64,000 nt of DNA, taken from contig NZ_AP025158.1 of assembly GCF_019974155.1 (NCBI RefSeq), positions 1,612,001 through 1,676,000 of the forward strand, read 5' to 3'. The first letter of the stretch is position 1. Every line of letters begins with the position of its first letter. Positions 1-6,798 of this stretch are shown piece by piece. The DNA comes from Thermus thermophilus. GTDB lineage: Bacteria; Deinococcota; Deinococci; Deinococcales; Thermaceae. The notes below the pieces were generated by a model. The model was not told where the DNA came from. It saw nothing but the letters and a program-made list of their open reading frames with translations, and did not search any database. Made by a program: the position numbers and the translations under genes.

Positions 1-58
1 GCTCCACACCGCCGAGCTTTTGGCCCTCCTCTACGAGGGGAAGGACCCTCTGGCTTGA
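1..58 (+). CDS. 3' end of an unidentified gene
   Basis: An open frame enters from the left edge and ends at a TGA at 56-58. The visible tail reads LHTAELLALLYEGKDPLA, which is too short to assign. The stop overlaps the -35 box of the following vapB promoter, so the next unit starts with no spacer. Confidence 0.55.
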   Translation, partial: LHTAELLALLYEGKDPLA

Positions 59-95
59 CCCGCATACTCTCTTGCAGCCATGCTTAAAGCATGGC
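55..95 (+). promoter_or_regulatory. vapBC promoter with palindromic operator
   Basis: A -35 box TTGACC (55-60), an 18-bp spacer, a -10 box CATGCT (79-84) and 6 bases to the ATG at 91 predict a leaderless mRNA. A perfect inverted repeat, GCCATGCTT-A-AAGCATGGC (77-95), covers both the -10 box and the start codon. Antitoxins of this class usually repress their own operon together with the toxin; that this palindrome is the VapB site is inference from its position. Confidence 0.7.
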
Positions 96-336
96 CCTCA
101 CCATCCGCAACAAGGAGGTGGAGCGCCTGGCGGAGGAGGTGGCCCGCCTCGCCGGGGAGACCAAGACGGAGGCCGTGAGGAAGGCCCTGGAGATGCGCCT
201 TAGGGAGCTCCAAAGGGAGCGGAACTTTGACCGGGTGATCCGCTTCCTGGAGGAGGAGGTCTGGCCCCAGATCCCCCCGGAGCTTCTGGGGAAGGGGATC
301 CCCAAGGAAGAGATGGACGCCCTCTGGGAGGAGTAG
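91..336 (+). CDS. vapB: VapB-type antitoxin
   Basis: An 81-residue protein directly upstream of a PIN-domain toxin (the toxin ATG follows the TAG stop with no gap). The N-terminal half (AEEVARLAGETKTEAVRKAL) has the look of the Rv0623-like/VapB DNA-binding family, and the acidic tail (KEEMDALWEE) would be the toxin-binding part. It is expected to neutralise the VapC RNase in the cytoplasm and to repress its promoter through the palindrome over its start. Length is normal for the family. The role is inferred from the pairing and the motif, not from a profile search. Confidence 0.8.
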   Translation: MALTIRNKEVERLAEEVARLAGETKTEAVRKALEMRLRELQRERNFDRVIRFLEEEVWPQIPPELLGKGIPKEEMDALWEE

Positions 337-729
337 ATGGTGGTGGATTCCTCGGCCCTCCTGGCCCTTCTTCTACGGGAGCCCGACCACAGGCTCTACC
401 TGAAAGCCATCCGCCAAGCCTCTAGGGCCAAGGTGGGCGCTCCCACCCTGGTAGAAACGGCGGTGGCCCTGGGACGACACCTGGGTTTCGAAAAGGTCCA
501 CATGGTGGAGGCCCTCGTCAAAGAACTCGGCCTAGAGGTGGTCCCCTTCACCGAGGCCCACTACCGGGAAGCCGTGAGGGCCTACGCCCGTTATGGAAAA
601 GGCCGCCACCCTGCCCGCCTAAACCTCGGGGACTGCTTAAGCTACGCCCTGGCCCAAGCCGAAGGGGAACCCCTCCTCTACAAGGGCCAGGACTTTGACC
701 GGACGGACCTGGCGTGGAAGCCCTCCTGA
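337..729 (+). CDS. vapC: VapC-type PIN-domain toxin (RNase)
   Basis: A 130-residue PIN-domain protein. The four acidic positions that hold Mg2+ in PIN nucleases are visible: D4 in VVDSSAL, E41 in PTLVETAVAL, D99 in NLGDCLSYALA and the Asp of KGQDFDRTD near residue 118. VapC toxins are magnesium-dependent endoribonucleases, often cutting tRNA or the sarcin-ricin loop; the target here cannot be read from sequence. The ATG directly follows the vapB stop, and its last 16 bases overlap the glycerate kinase gene. It looks intact. Confidence 0.85.
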   Translation: MVVDSSALLALLLREPDHRLYLKAIRQASRAKVGAPTLVETAVALGRHLGFEKVHMVEALVKELGLEVVPFTEAHYREAVRAYARYGKGRHPARLNLGDCLSYALAQAEGEPLLYKGQDFDRTDLAWKPS

Positions 730-1934
730 AGGAAGCCTTCCTCGAGGCCCTGAAGGCCACGGACCCCTACCGCCTCACGGCGAGGCACCTCCCCCCTTGG
801 CGGCCGGACCTCGTCCTGGCGGTGGGGAAGGCGGCGGCCCCCATGCTCCGGGCCGCCCTGGACCGCTACGGGGAGGTCCCCTACCACCTCACCCTGCCCA
901 AGGGGCAAGAGGCCCCCGGGCTCAAGGCGGTCTTCGCCCGCCACCCCGTCCCCGACGAGGAGAGCGTCCGGGCGGCCGAGGAGGTCCTCGGCCTCCTCCA
1001 GGGGCTTTCCTCGAGGGCGCGGGTCCTGGCCCTCCTCTCGGGCGGGGGAAGCGCCCTCTGGTGCGCCCCCCTGGGGATCCCCTTGGAGGAGAAGCGGGCC
1101 CTCACCGAGGCCCTCCTCAAAAGCGGGGCGAGCATCCGCGAGATAAACGCCCTTCGCAAGCACCTCTCCCGCATCAAAGGGGGAAGGGCCCTCCTCGCCA
1201 CCAGGGCCAAGGTCCACGCCCTCCTCCTCTCCGACGTGCCGGGGGACGACCCCTCGGTCATCGCCTCCGGGCCCTTCCACCCGGACCCCACCACCTACGC
1301 CGAGGCCCTGGCCCTCTTGGACCGCTACGGCCTCGCCTTCCCCGGGGCCCGGGCCGTCCTCCGTCAGGGGGCGGAAGGGCGCCTCCCCGAGACCCTAAAG
1401 CCCCAAGACCCCGCCCTGAGGCGCCTCACCTGGCGCCTCGTGGGGACGAACCTCCACCTCCTCCGGGCGGCGCAGAGGTTCTTGCGGGCCCGGGGCTTCC
1501 GGGCGGCGATCCTTTCCGACCGCTTCGGGGGGGAGGCGAGGGCCCTCGCCCGCTTCCACGCCGAGCTCGTGGAGACCATCCGCGCCCAAGGGGTGCCCTT
1601 CAGGAAGCCCCTCTTCCTCCTCTCCGGGGGAGAGGCCCAGGTGCGGGTGGTGGGGAGGGGAAGGGGCGGGCGGAACCTGGAATTCCTCCTCGCCCTCTAC
1701 GCCCACCTCAAAACCCCCCTCCACGCCCTCGCCGCCGACTCCGACGGCCTGGACGGCCCTAGCGGCGCCGCCGGGGCCCTCCTCACCCCGGCGGTGTGGG
1801 AAAAGGGCCTAGACCCCAGGCCCTTCCTGGAGGAAAACGACAGCCTCGGCTTCTTCCAGGAGGCGGGAACCCTTCTCAGGACCGGCCCCACGGGGACCAA
1901 CCTCAACGATTTCCGGCTCCTCTTTGTAGACTGA
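714..1934 (+). CDS. Glycerate 2-kinase (GckA/MOFRL family)
   Basis: A 406-residue protein of the GckA/TtuD family, which phosphorylates D-glycerate to 2-phosphoglycerate. Hallmarks: LSGGGSALW near residue 105, VPGDDPSVIASGPF near 175, the C-terminal MOFRL-type stretch LSGGEAQVRVVGRGRGGRN near 304, and DSDGLDGPSGAAGA and TGTNLNDF at the end. It starts at a GTG inside vapC and stops 4 bases before the next gene, so it is embedded in a toxin-antitoxin-containing transcript. A 2-phosphoglycerate kinase 2.5 kb downstream could use the product; that link is inference. Confidence 0.9.
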   Translation: MEALLKEAFLEALKATDPYRLTARHLPPWRPDLVLAVGKAAAPMLRAALDRYGEVPYHLTLPKGQEAPGLKAVFARHPVPDEESVRAAEEVLGLLQGLSSRARVLALLSGGGSALWCAPLGIPLEEKRALTEALLKSGASIREINALRKHLSRIKGGRALLATRAKVHALLLSDVPGDDPSVIASGPFHPDPTTYAEALALLDRYGLAFPGARAVLRQGAEGRLPETLKPQDPALRRLTWRLVGTNLHLLRAAQRFLRARGFRAAILSDRFGGEARALARFHAELVETIRAQGVPFRKPLFLLSGGEAQVRVVGRGRGGRNLEFLLALYAHLKTPLHALAADSDGLDGPSGAAGALLTPAVWEKGLDPRPFLEENDSLGFFQEAGTLLRTGPTGTNLNDFRLLFVD

Positions 1935-1938
1935 GGGA

Positions 1939-2256
1939 GTGGAGTACCCGGAGCTTGCCCCGGTCCTCGAGGCCATCCTCAAGACCGTCCCGGCGCAAAA
2001 GGTCATCCTCTTCGGTAGCCGGGCGCGGGGGGAAGCTCGCCCAGAAAGCGACTACGACCTCCTCGTGGTGGTGCCTCCCGAGTACAAGACCATGCGGGTG
2101 TGGAAGGACCTCTACCTGGCGGTGAGCAAGGCCAAACGGGGCTTCAGTCTGGACCTCCTGCTGGCCACCGCGGAGGACCTGGAAAAGTACCGGGATGCCT
2201 GGGCCACCCTTTACCCCAAGGTCCTGAGGGAAGGCCGGGTGCTCTATGCCGCGTGA
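1939..2256 (+). CDS. MNT-type nucleotidyltransferase (antitoxin of an MNT/HEPN pair)
   Basis: A 105-residue minimal nucleotidyltransferase. The motif GSRARGEARPESDYD (residues 27-41) is the GSx10DxD signature, and FSLDLLLA (about 70) supplies the third carboxylate. Proteins of this type pair with HEPN partners; in characterised MntA/HepT systems the MNT protein adenylylates the HEPN toxin. It starts at a GTG 4 bases after glycerate kinase, with GAGGGA as a ribosome site, and its end overlaps the HEPN gene by 11 bases. Confidence 0.85.
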   Translation: MEYPELAPVLEAILKTVPAQKVILFGSRARGEARPESDYDLLVVVPPEYKTMRVWKDLYLAVSKAKRGFSLDLLLATAEDLEKYRDAWATLYPKVLREGRVLYAA

Positions 2257-2644
2257 AGCCACAGATCCCTTGGCTTGGCTCGTCCGGGCCAAGAGCAATC
2301 TGGCCCGGGCCCGAGCCGGGCGAATAAGCCCTGAAGTGCTTTGGGAGGAACCTTGCTTTGACGCGCAACAGGCTGCAGAAAAGGCCCTCAAAGCTCTTCT
2401 GGTTGCCTTAGGTATACCTTTTCCCAAGACCCACGACCTGGAAAGGCTCCTGGAGCTGATCCGCCCCCATATCCCCGTGCCCCTAGAGCTGGAAGCCCTT
2501 GTCCGGCTCAACCCCTTTGCCGTCGCCAGCCGCTACCCCGGGGACCTCCCGGAAGCCACGGAGGAGGACTGGAGGGAAGCCCTCGCGCTCGCGGAGCGGG
2601 CCGTGGCCTGGGTGGAGGAAGTCTTAAAAAGCAGCCGTGGCTAG
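2246..2644 (+). CDS. HEPN-domain protein, partner of the MNT gene
   Basis: A 132-residue HEPN protein (PF05168-like): DAQQAAEKALKALLVALG followed by FPKTHDLERLLELI, and the later SRYPGD. HEPN/MNT pairs act as toxin-antitoxin systems. The RNase motif Rx4-6H of HepT toxins is not evident; only RPH and a KTHDL are near. Catalytic activity is therefore uncertain and it may belong to the non-nuclease HEPN branch. It begins inside the MNT gene and its last 8 bases overlap hemW, which indicates translational coupling along the transcript. Confidence 0.8.
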   Translation: MPREATDPLAWLVRAKSNLARARAGRISPEVLWEEPCFDAQQAAEKALKALLVALGIPFPKTHDLERLLELIRPHIPVPLELEALVRLNPFAVASRYPGDLPEATEEDWREALALAERAVAWVEEVLKSSRG

Positions 2645-3761
2645 CCTCTATGTCCACGTCCCCTTCTGCCCCACCCTCTGCCCCTACTGCGACTTCCACG
2701 TGGTCCGGCGGGGGCCGGGGTGGGTGGAGGCCTACCTAAGGCGCCTGGCCGAGGAGGCCCAAGCCCTCCACGAGGGCTTCCCCAAGCCCCTACGCACCCT
2801 CTACCTGGGCGGGGGAACGCCGAGCTACCTGAGGGACCGGGAGCTCGTGGCCCTCTTCCAAAGCCTTCCCTGGGCGCTTGCCGAGGGGGCCGAGGTGACC
2901 CTGGAGGCCAACCCCGGAACCCTCTCCCCTGGCCGCCTCCGGCTCCTCAAGGACCTCGGGGTGAACCGCCTCTCCCTCGGGGTGCAAAGCTTCCAGGAGG
3001 GGGTCCTCAAGTTCCTAGGGCGGGCCCACGGGAGGAAGGGGGCGCTAAAGGCGGTGGAGATGGCCTTGGAAGGGGGCTTTCGCGTCTCCATAGACCTCAT
3101 CCTGGGCCTTCCCATGCAGGACGTGGAAGCCGACCTGAAGGAGGCGGCCCGCCTCGGGGTGGGGCACGTCTCCGCCTACACCCTCCAGGTGGAGAAGGGC
3201 ACCCCCTTCGCCCTCCTGGGCCTAAGGGAGGACCCCGAGCGGGAGGCCTGGGCCATGGAGCGGGCGGAGGAGGTGCTGGGAGAGGCGGGGCTTTTGCGCT
3301 ACGAGGTCTCCAACTTCGCCAGGGAAGGGGAAGAGGCCCGGCACAACCTCGTCTACTGGCGGGCGGGCTTCTGGCTCGCCCTGGGCCCCAGGGCCACGGG
3401 GCAGTACCCGGGAAAAGGGGGGGCCTACGCCCTAAGGCGCACGGCCCCGCCCCTTCCCCGCTGGCTTTTGGGGGAAGCCCCGGAGGAAGAGGCCATCTCC
3501 CCCCTGGAGCACGCCAAGGAAAGCCTCATGCTGGGCCTGAGGCTCCGGGAAGGGGTGGAGGTGGGGGCCGTGGAGAAGAGGACGGGGCTCACCCTCTTCC
3601 CCCTCCTCCAAGGGAGGGCGATGGAGCTCGCCCAAGAAGGCCTCCTCCAGGTCCGGGGGAAAAGGCTCCTTCCCACCCCGAAGGCCTTTCCCCTCCTCCA
3701 CCGGGTGGTCCTGGAGCTTTGGGAGGCCCTTGCCCCCCTGGCCCCGGACCAGGGGGGCTAG
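2637..3761 (+). CDS. hemW: HemW-like radical SAM protein
   Basis: A 374-residue radical SAM protein of the HemN/HemW family. C11, C15 and C18 form CPTLCPYC, the CxxxCxxC 4Fe-4S/SAM motif, followed by YLGGGTPSYL near 56 and EANPGTL near 92. The short N-terminus matches HemW (a haem chaperone) rather than oxygen-independent coproporphyrinogen oxidase HemN. The likely start is the GTG at 2637 inside the HEPN gene. The stop shares the bases CTAG with the convergent gene at 3758. It is the last gene of the vapB-to-hemW run. Confidence 0.88.
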   Translation: MASLYVHVPFCPTLCPYCDFHVVRRGPGWVEAYLRRLAEEAQALHEGFPKPLRTLYLGGGTPSYLRDRELVALFQSLPWALAEGAEVTLEANPGTLSPGRLRLLKDLGVNRLSLGVQSFQEGVLKFLGRAHGRKGALKAVEMALEGGFRVSIDLILGLPMQDVEADLKEAARLGVGHVSAYTLQVEKGTPFALLGLREDPEREAWAMERAEEVLGEAGLLRYEVSNFAREGEEARHNLVYWRAGFWLALGPRATGQYPGKGGAYALRRTAPPLPRWLLGEAPEEEAISPLEHAKESLMLGLRLREGVEVGAVEKRTGLTLFPLLQGRAMELAQEGLLQVRGKRLLPTPKAFPLLHRVVLELWEALAPLAPDQGG

Positions 3762-4147
3762 GCGAAGGCCAGGGCCTCCCGGGCCCTATCCGCCAGGGCG
3801 AAGAAGCGCTCCTTGGTGAGGGGGATTTTCCCCGTGACCAGGCCCTTTCCCGGCTCGTAGTGGGCGTGGAGGTGGATGTGGGCCCGGGGAAGGCGGAGAC
3901 CGATGCGCTTGAGCTTGGCGTGCCTCGGGGAGACGTCGGCGAGGAGGAAGGGCTCCCCAAGCCCGTCGGAGAGGGAAGCGGTCATGATGGTGGTGGGGAG
4001 GTCGTAGGGCCGCTCCATGCGGTAGATGAAGTCGGGGAAGTCCGCCTCCTTCTCAAAGCGCACGCCCTTCTCCCGGGCGTACTCCCGCATCCAGGAGAGG
4101 AGCTCCACCCAGGCCTCGTAGAGTTCGCGCTCGGAAGACGCGCTCAT
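3758..4147 (-). CDS. Conserved hypothetical protein, 129 aa
   Basis: I do not recognise the family. The 129-residue protein is soluble, with an acidic helical N-terminus (SERELYEAWVELLSWMREYA), a central FPDFIYRMERPYDLPTTIM and a histidine-rich strand AHIHLHAHYEP near 90, then KIPLTKERFFALADRAREAL. The HxHxHAHY strand could bind a metal; that is a guess. It is transcribed alone from a leaderless promoter and converges on hemW, sharing the stop tetranucleotide. Confidence 0.75.
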   Translation of the reverse strand: MSASSERELYEAWVELLSWMREYAREKGVRFEKEADFPDFIYRMERPYDLPTTIMTASLSDGLGEPFLLADVSPRHAKLKRIGLRLPRAHIHLHAHYEPGKGLVTGKIPLTKERFFALADRAREALAFA

Positions 4148-4153
4148 GGCTCA

Positions 4154-4159
4154 AGTATA
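4154..4159 (-). promoter_or_regulatory. Leaderless -10 box of the 129-aa gene
   Basis: On the minus strand TATACT lies 6 bases before the ATG at 4147, so the mRNA probably starts at or next to the ATG. Confidence 0.65.
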
Positions 4160-4160
4160 A

Positions 4161-4184
4161 GGCCCCGGGGCGGTCCCCGGGGCC
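4161..4184 (-). terminator. Hairpin after the tRNA-Cys/Val operon
   Basis: A perfect 10-bp stem, GGCCCCGGGG / CCCCGGGGCC, with loop CGGT lies 3 bases beyond the encoded CCA of tRNA-Val. There is only a weak T-rich tail, so it may act partly as a 3' processing or protection element. Confidence 0.65.
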
Positions 4185-4187
4185 CCT

Positions 4188-4264
4188 TGGTGGGCGCGAG
4201 TGGACTTGAACCACCGACCCCTACCGTGTCAAGGTAGTGCTCTAGCCACCTGAGCTACGCGCCC
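4188..4264 (-). tRNA. tRNA-Val (anticodon GAC)
   Basis: A full 77-nt cloverleaf with encoded CCA. The acceptor GGGCGCG pairs with CGCGCCC, the D arm contains GCTCAGGTGGCTAGAGC, the anticodon loop is TTGACAC (GAC), and the T loop is GGTTCAAGTCC. It lies 8 bases after tRNA-Cys on the same transcript. Confidence 0.96.
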
Positions 4265-4272
4265 GCGTGTTC

Positions 4273-4347
<75 letters not shown>

Positions 4348-4359
4348 AAGCCGTAAGGT

Positions 4360-4389
4360 ATGGTAGCACGAAGCCCCAAAGGGTGTCAA
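4360..4389 (-). promoter_or_regulatory. Promoter of the tRNA-Cys/Val operon
   Basis: On the minus strand a consensus TTGACA (4384-4389), an 18-bp spacer and TACCAT (4360-4365) end 12 bases before the tRNA-Cys 5' end. Confidence 0.75.
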
Positions 4390-4418
4390 GAAAAACCCGT
4401 CGCCAGCGGGAAAAGTGG

Positions 4419-4424
4419 TATCAT
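4419..4424 (+). promoter_or_regulatory. Leaderless -10 box of the 2-phosphoglycerate kinase gene
   Basis: TATCAT lies 8 bases before the GTG at 4433. This decides the start: an in-frame GTG at 4415 lies upstream of the -10 box and so would not be transcribed. Confidence 0.6.
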
Positions 4425-4432
4425 GCCCACCA

Positions 4433-5875
4433 GTGGACGAGGTTTTCGTGCGCCTGCGCCGCGGACGCTGGCCCCTTTCCAAGGGGCTTCTGGTGGAGGC
4501 CCTCCTTCCCCTCGGGGTCCCCACGGAGATGGCCCATGCCCTGGCCCACACGGTGGAGGAACGGCTTAAGCGCCTTAGGCGCAAGGGCGGGGTGACGCCC
4601 CGGACCCTAAGGCGGATCTTCCTGGAGGAGGTGGAGCGGGAGCTTGGGCCGGACAAGGCCCGCCTCCTTGCCAAGCAGACCCTCCCCTTTGAGGAGATCT
4701 TCGTGGTGGAGGGCAGAAAGCAACGCCCCTTCTCCAAGGGCCTCCTCACCCGGAGCCTCGAGGACGCGGGCTTCTCCCTTAGGGAGGCGCACGAGCTGGC
4801 CAAGGCCGTGGAAAGGCGGCTCCGCCTGGAGGGCGTCCGCCGCATCCCCGCCAAGCAGCTGGAGAAAGTGGTGGCCGAGGAGGCCCGGCGCCTCTACGGC
4901 CCCGAGGCGGGGGAGCGCTACCGGGCCCGCCTCCTCTACGCCGGGGAGCTCTTCGTGGAGGAGGCCCCGGGGGCGCCCAGGGTCCCCTTCTCCAAGGGGA
5001 TCCTGGCCCAGTCCCTCATGGCCATCGGCCTCTCCCCCGACCGGGCCTTCCGGCTCGCGCGGGAGATGGAGGTGGCCCTCCACCGGGAAGGCGTCCAGGT
5101 CATCCGCCGGGACGAGCTGAGGCGGCGGGTGCACCAGGCCCTCCTCCGGGAGGCGGGGGAGGAGATGGCCCGCCGCTACCTGATCCTGCGGAGCCTGCGC
5201 AAGCAACCCCGGCCCGTCCACATCCTCATCGGGGGGGTCACGGGGGTGGGCAAGAGCGTCCTCGCCTCCGCCTTGGCCTACCGCCTGGGCATCACCCACA
5301 TCGTTCCCTCGGACGCCGTCCGGGAGGTCTTCCGCGCCTCCCTCTCCAAGGACCTCCTCCCCACCCTCCACCTCTCCACCTTTGAGGCCTGGCGCGCCCT
5401 CTCCCCCGGGCTCGGCCTCGAGGGGGAAAGCTACGAGGTCCAGGTGATGCGGGGGTTTTTAGACCAGGTGGCCAAGGTGGCCGTGGGCCTCAAGGCCATC
5501 CAGGAGAGGAGCGCCCTGGAGGGCACCTCCATCGTCTTGGAAGGGGTCCACGTGGTGCCCCGCTTCCTGCAGCACCCCTACCAGGACCGGGTCTTCACCA
5601 TCCCCATGCTCGTGGCGGTGCAGGACGAGAACCTGCACCGGGACCGCTTCCTCCTCCGCGACCGGGAGACGGGGCACGCCCGGCCCAAGGAGCGCTACCT
5701 CCAGCACTTTGAGGAGATCCGCCTCATCCAAAACCACCTCCTGCGTTGGGCCCGGGAGGAGGGGATCCCCGTGATCCCGGGGGAGGACTTGGACGAGGGG
5801 ATTGAGAAGGCCTTGGAGGTCCTGGTGGCCTACCTCGAGGCCCAGGGGCAGAAGCTGGAGGAAGCCCGTGCTTGA
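4433..5875 (+). CDS. 2-phosphoglycerate kinase with three ATP-cone-like repeats
   Basis: A 480-residue protein. Three related N-terminal repeats (about 5-45, 90-130 and 178-218) share PFSKGLL / LSKGLLVEAL-type openings and A-x-ALA-x-x-VEERL helices, typical of ATP-cone nucleotide-binding modules. A P-loop kinase domain follows, with GGVTGVGKS near 266 and ITHIVPSDAVREVFR. The family makes 2,3-bisphosphoglycerate from 2-phosphoglycerate and ATP in some archaea; the Thermus role is not established here. The next gene overlaps its end by 8 bases. Glycerate 2-kinase, which makes its presumed substrate, lies 2.5 kb upstream on the same strand. Confidence 0.82.
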   Translation: MDEVFVRLRRGRWPLSKGLLVEALLPLGVPTEMAHALAHTVEERLKRLRRKGGVTPRTLRRIFLEEVERELGPDKARLLAKQTLPFEEIFVVEGRKQRPFSKGLLTRSLEDAGFSLREAHELAKAVERRLRLEGVRRIPAKQLEKVVAEEARRLYGPEAGERYRARLLYAGELFVEEAPGAPRVPFSKGILAQSLMAIGLSPDRAFRLAREMEVALHREGVQVIRRDELRRRVHQALLREAGEEMARRYLILRSLRKQPRPVHILIGGVTGVGKSVLASALAYRLGITHIVPSDAVREVFRASLSKDLLPTLHLSTFEAWRALSPGLGLEGESYEVQVMRGFLDQVAKVAVGLKAIQERSALEGTSIVLEGVHVVPRFLQHPYQDRVFTIPMLVAVQDENLHRDRFLLRDRETGHARPKERYLQHFEEIRLIQNHLLRWAREEGIPVIPGEDLDEGIEKALEVLVAYLEAQGQKLEEARA

Positions 5876-6206
5876 GCCCCTCCTCTTCCCCCTTCTCCTC
5901 GCCGTGGCCTTCCGCCTGAGGCGGCTCGCCCCCCTCTTCGCCCTAGGGTTTTGGGCCAACCTCCTCTGGTTCATCTACCAGAACGAGTGGGGCTCGGGCT
6001 GGCTCACCTACCTGCGGGGCCTCGGGGCGGGCCTCTTCCTCGCCGCGGGCTACGGGGAGCCCCTCCTCGCCTGGAGCCTCCTCCCCTGGCCCCTGCTCCT
6101 CTACGCCAAGCTCCAGGTGCGAGAACTCCTCCCCTACCTCCCCGGCCTCACCGAGGGGCTCGGCCTCGGCCTCCTCCTCTACCTCCTGGGCCTCCGCAAG
6201 CGGTAG
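5868..6206 (+). CDS. Small integral membrane protein
   Basis: A 112-residue, very hydrophobic protein beginning at a GTG that overlaps the kinase stop (translational coupling). About four membrane segments can be seen (PLLFPLLLAVAF, LFALGFWANLLWFIY, LLAWSLLPWPLLLYA, LGLGLLLYLLGL). No family recognised. Its last 28 bases overlap the convergent membrane gene at 6179. Confidence 0.65.
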   Translation: MLEPLLFPLLLAVAFRLRRLAPLFALGFWANLLWFIYQNEWGSGWLTYLRGLGAGLFLAAGYGEPLLAWSLLPWPLLLYAKLQVRELLPYLPGLTEGLGLGLLLYLLGLRKR

Positions 6207-6475
6207 GAGGCGTAAGGAAGCCCGGCGCCCAAAAGCCCCCCGAGGAGGAAGGCCCAGGGGTGGCCGTAGAAGAGCTGGAGGATGAGGATCCCCCCGTAAA
6301 GCACGGCGAAGAGGGGGACGAGGAAGGGCCTTTCCCCGTAGGCCACCGCCGCCCCCCCGAGGGCGAGGCCCAGGGCGAGGGCGAGCCCTTCCTGGTTCGG
6401 GCGGAACCAGAGGAAGTAGACGTAGCCCGCGATCCCGAGAAGGGAGAGGGCCTGGGAGAGGCGGTCCGGACGCAT
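6179..6475 (-). CDS. Small integral membrane protein, last gene of the threonine operon
   Basis: A 98-residue hydrophobic protein with three or four membrane segments (LSLLGIAGYVYFLWF, LALALGLALGGAAVAYG, FLVPLFAVLYGGILILQL, AFLLGGLLGAGL). The ATG lies 2 bases after the upstream stop, so it belongs to the same transcript. Function unknown. Confidence 0.65.
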   Translation of the reverse strand: MRPDRLSQALSLLGIAGYVYFLWFRPNQEGLALALGLALGGAAVAYGERPFLVPLFAVLYGGILILQLFYGHPWAFLLGGLLGAGLPYASYRLRRPRR

Positions 6476-6477
6476 CC

Positions 6478-6786
6478 TCAGTCCTTCACGAAACGGCGCA
6501 CCCCAAGCTGGGAGAGGACGAGGGCCACCCCTCCCCAGGCCACCTGGGGCTCCCGCCCCAAAAAGCCCATGGCCGCCGAGAAGACCCCGGCCAGGAGGAA
6601 GAAGGGCACGTACCTGGGGCTCACGGTGAGGCCCAGGACGAAGGCCACCAAAAACCCCGCCACCCCAGGGGGGAGGCTCGCCCCAAGGGCCAGGAAGAGG
6701 AGCATGAGGGCGATGGTGATGGCCCCGGCCAGGTAGTAGGCCCCGGGAAAGGGCTCGGGGACTTTCTTGCGGGCGCGCTCGGCCAT
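6478..6786 (-). CDS. Small integral membrane protein
   Basis: A 102-residue protein with a basic N-terminus (MAERARKKVPEPF) and about four membrane helices (YYLAGAITIALMLLFLAL, VAGFLVAFVLGLTV, VPFFLLAGVFSAAMGFLG, WGGVALVLSQLGV). It lies 12 bases after thrC, in the same direction. Family not recognised. Confidence 0.68.
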   Translation of the reverse strand: MAERARKKVPEPFPGAYYLAGAITIALMLLFLALGASLPPGVAGFLVAFVLGLTVSPRYVPFFLLAGVFSAAMGFLGREPQVAWGGVALVLSQLGVRRFVKD

Positions 6787-6798
6787 GGCCCAAGGCTA

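Noticed and set aside
695-1762. A 355-codon frame inside the glycerate kinase gene
   Set aside because: Low-complexity Pro/Gly/Arg sequence; the glycerate kinase frame has all family motifs.
2720-4237. A 505-codon open frame overlapping hemW on the same strand
   Set aside because: Gly/Pro/Arg-rich translation from third-position GC bias; hemW and the gene at 3758 have recognisable families or coding pattern in other frames.
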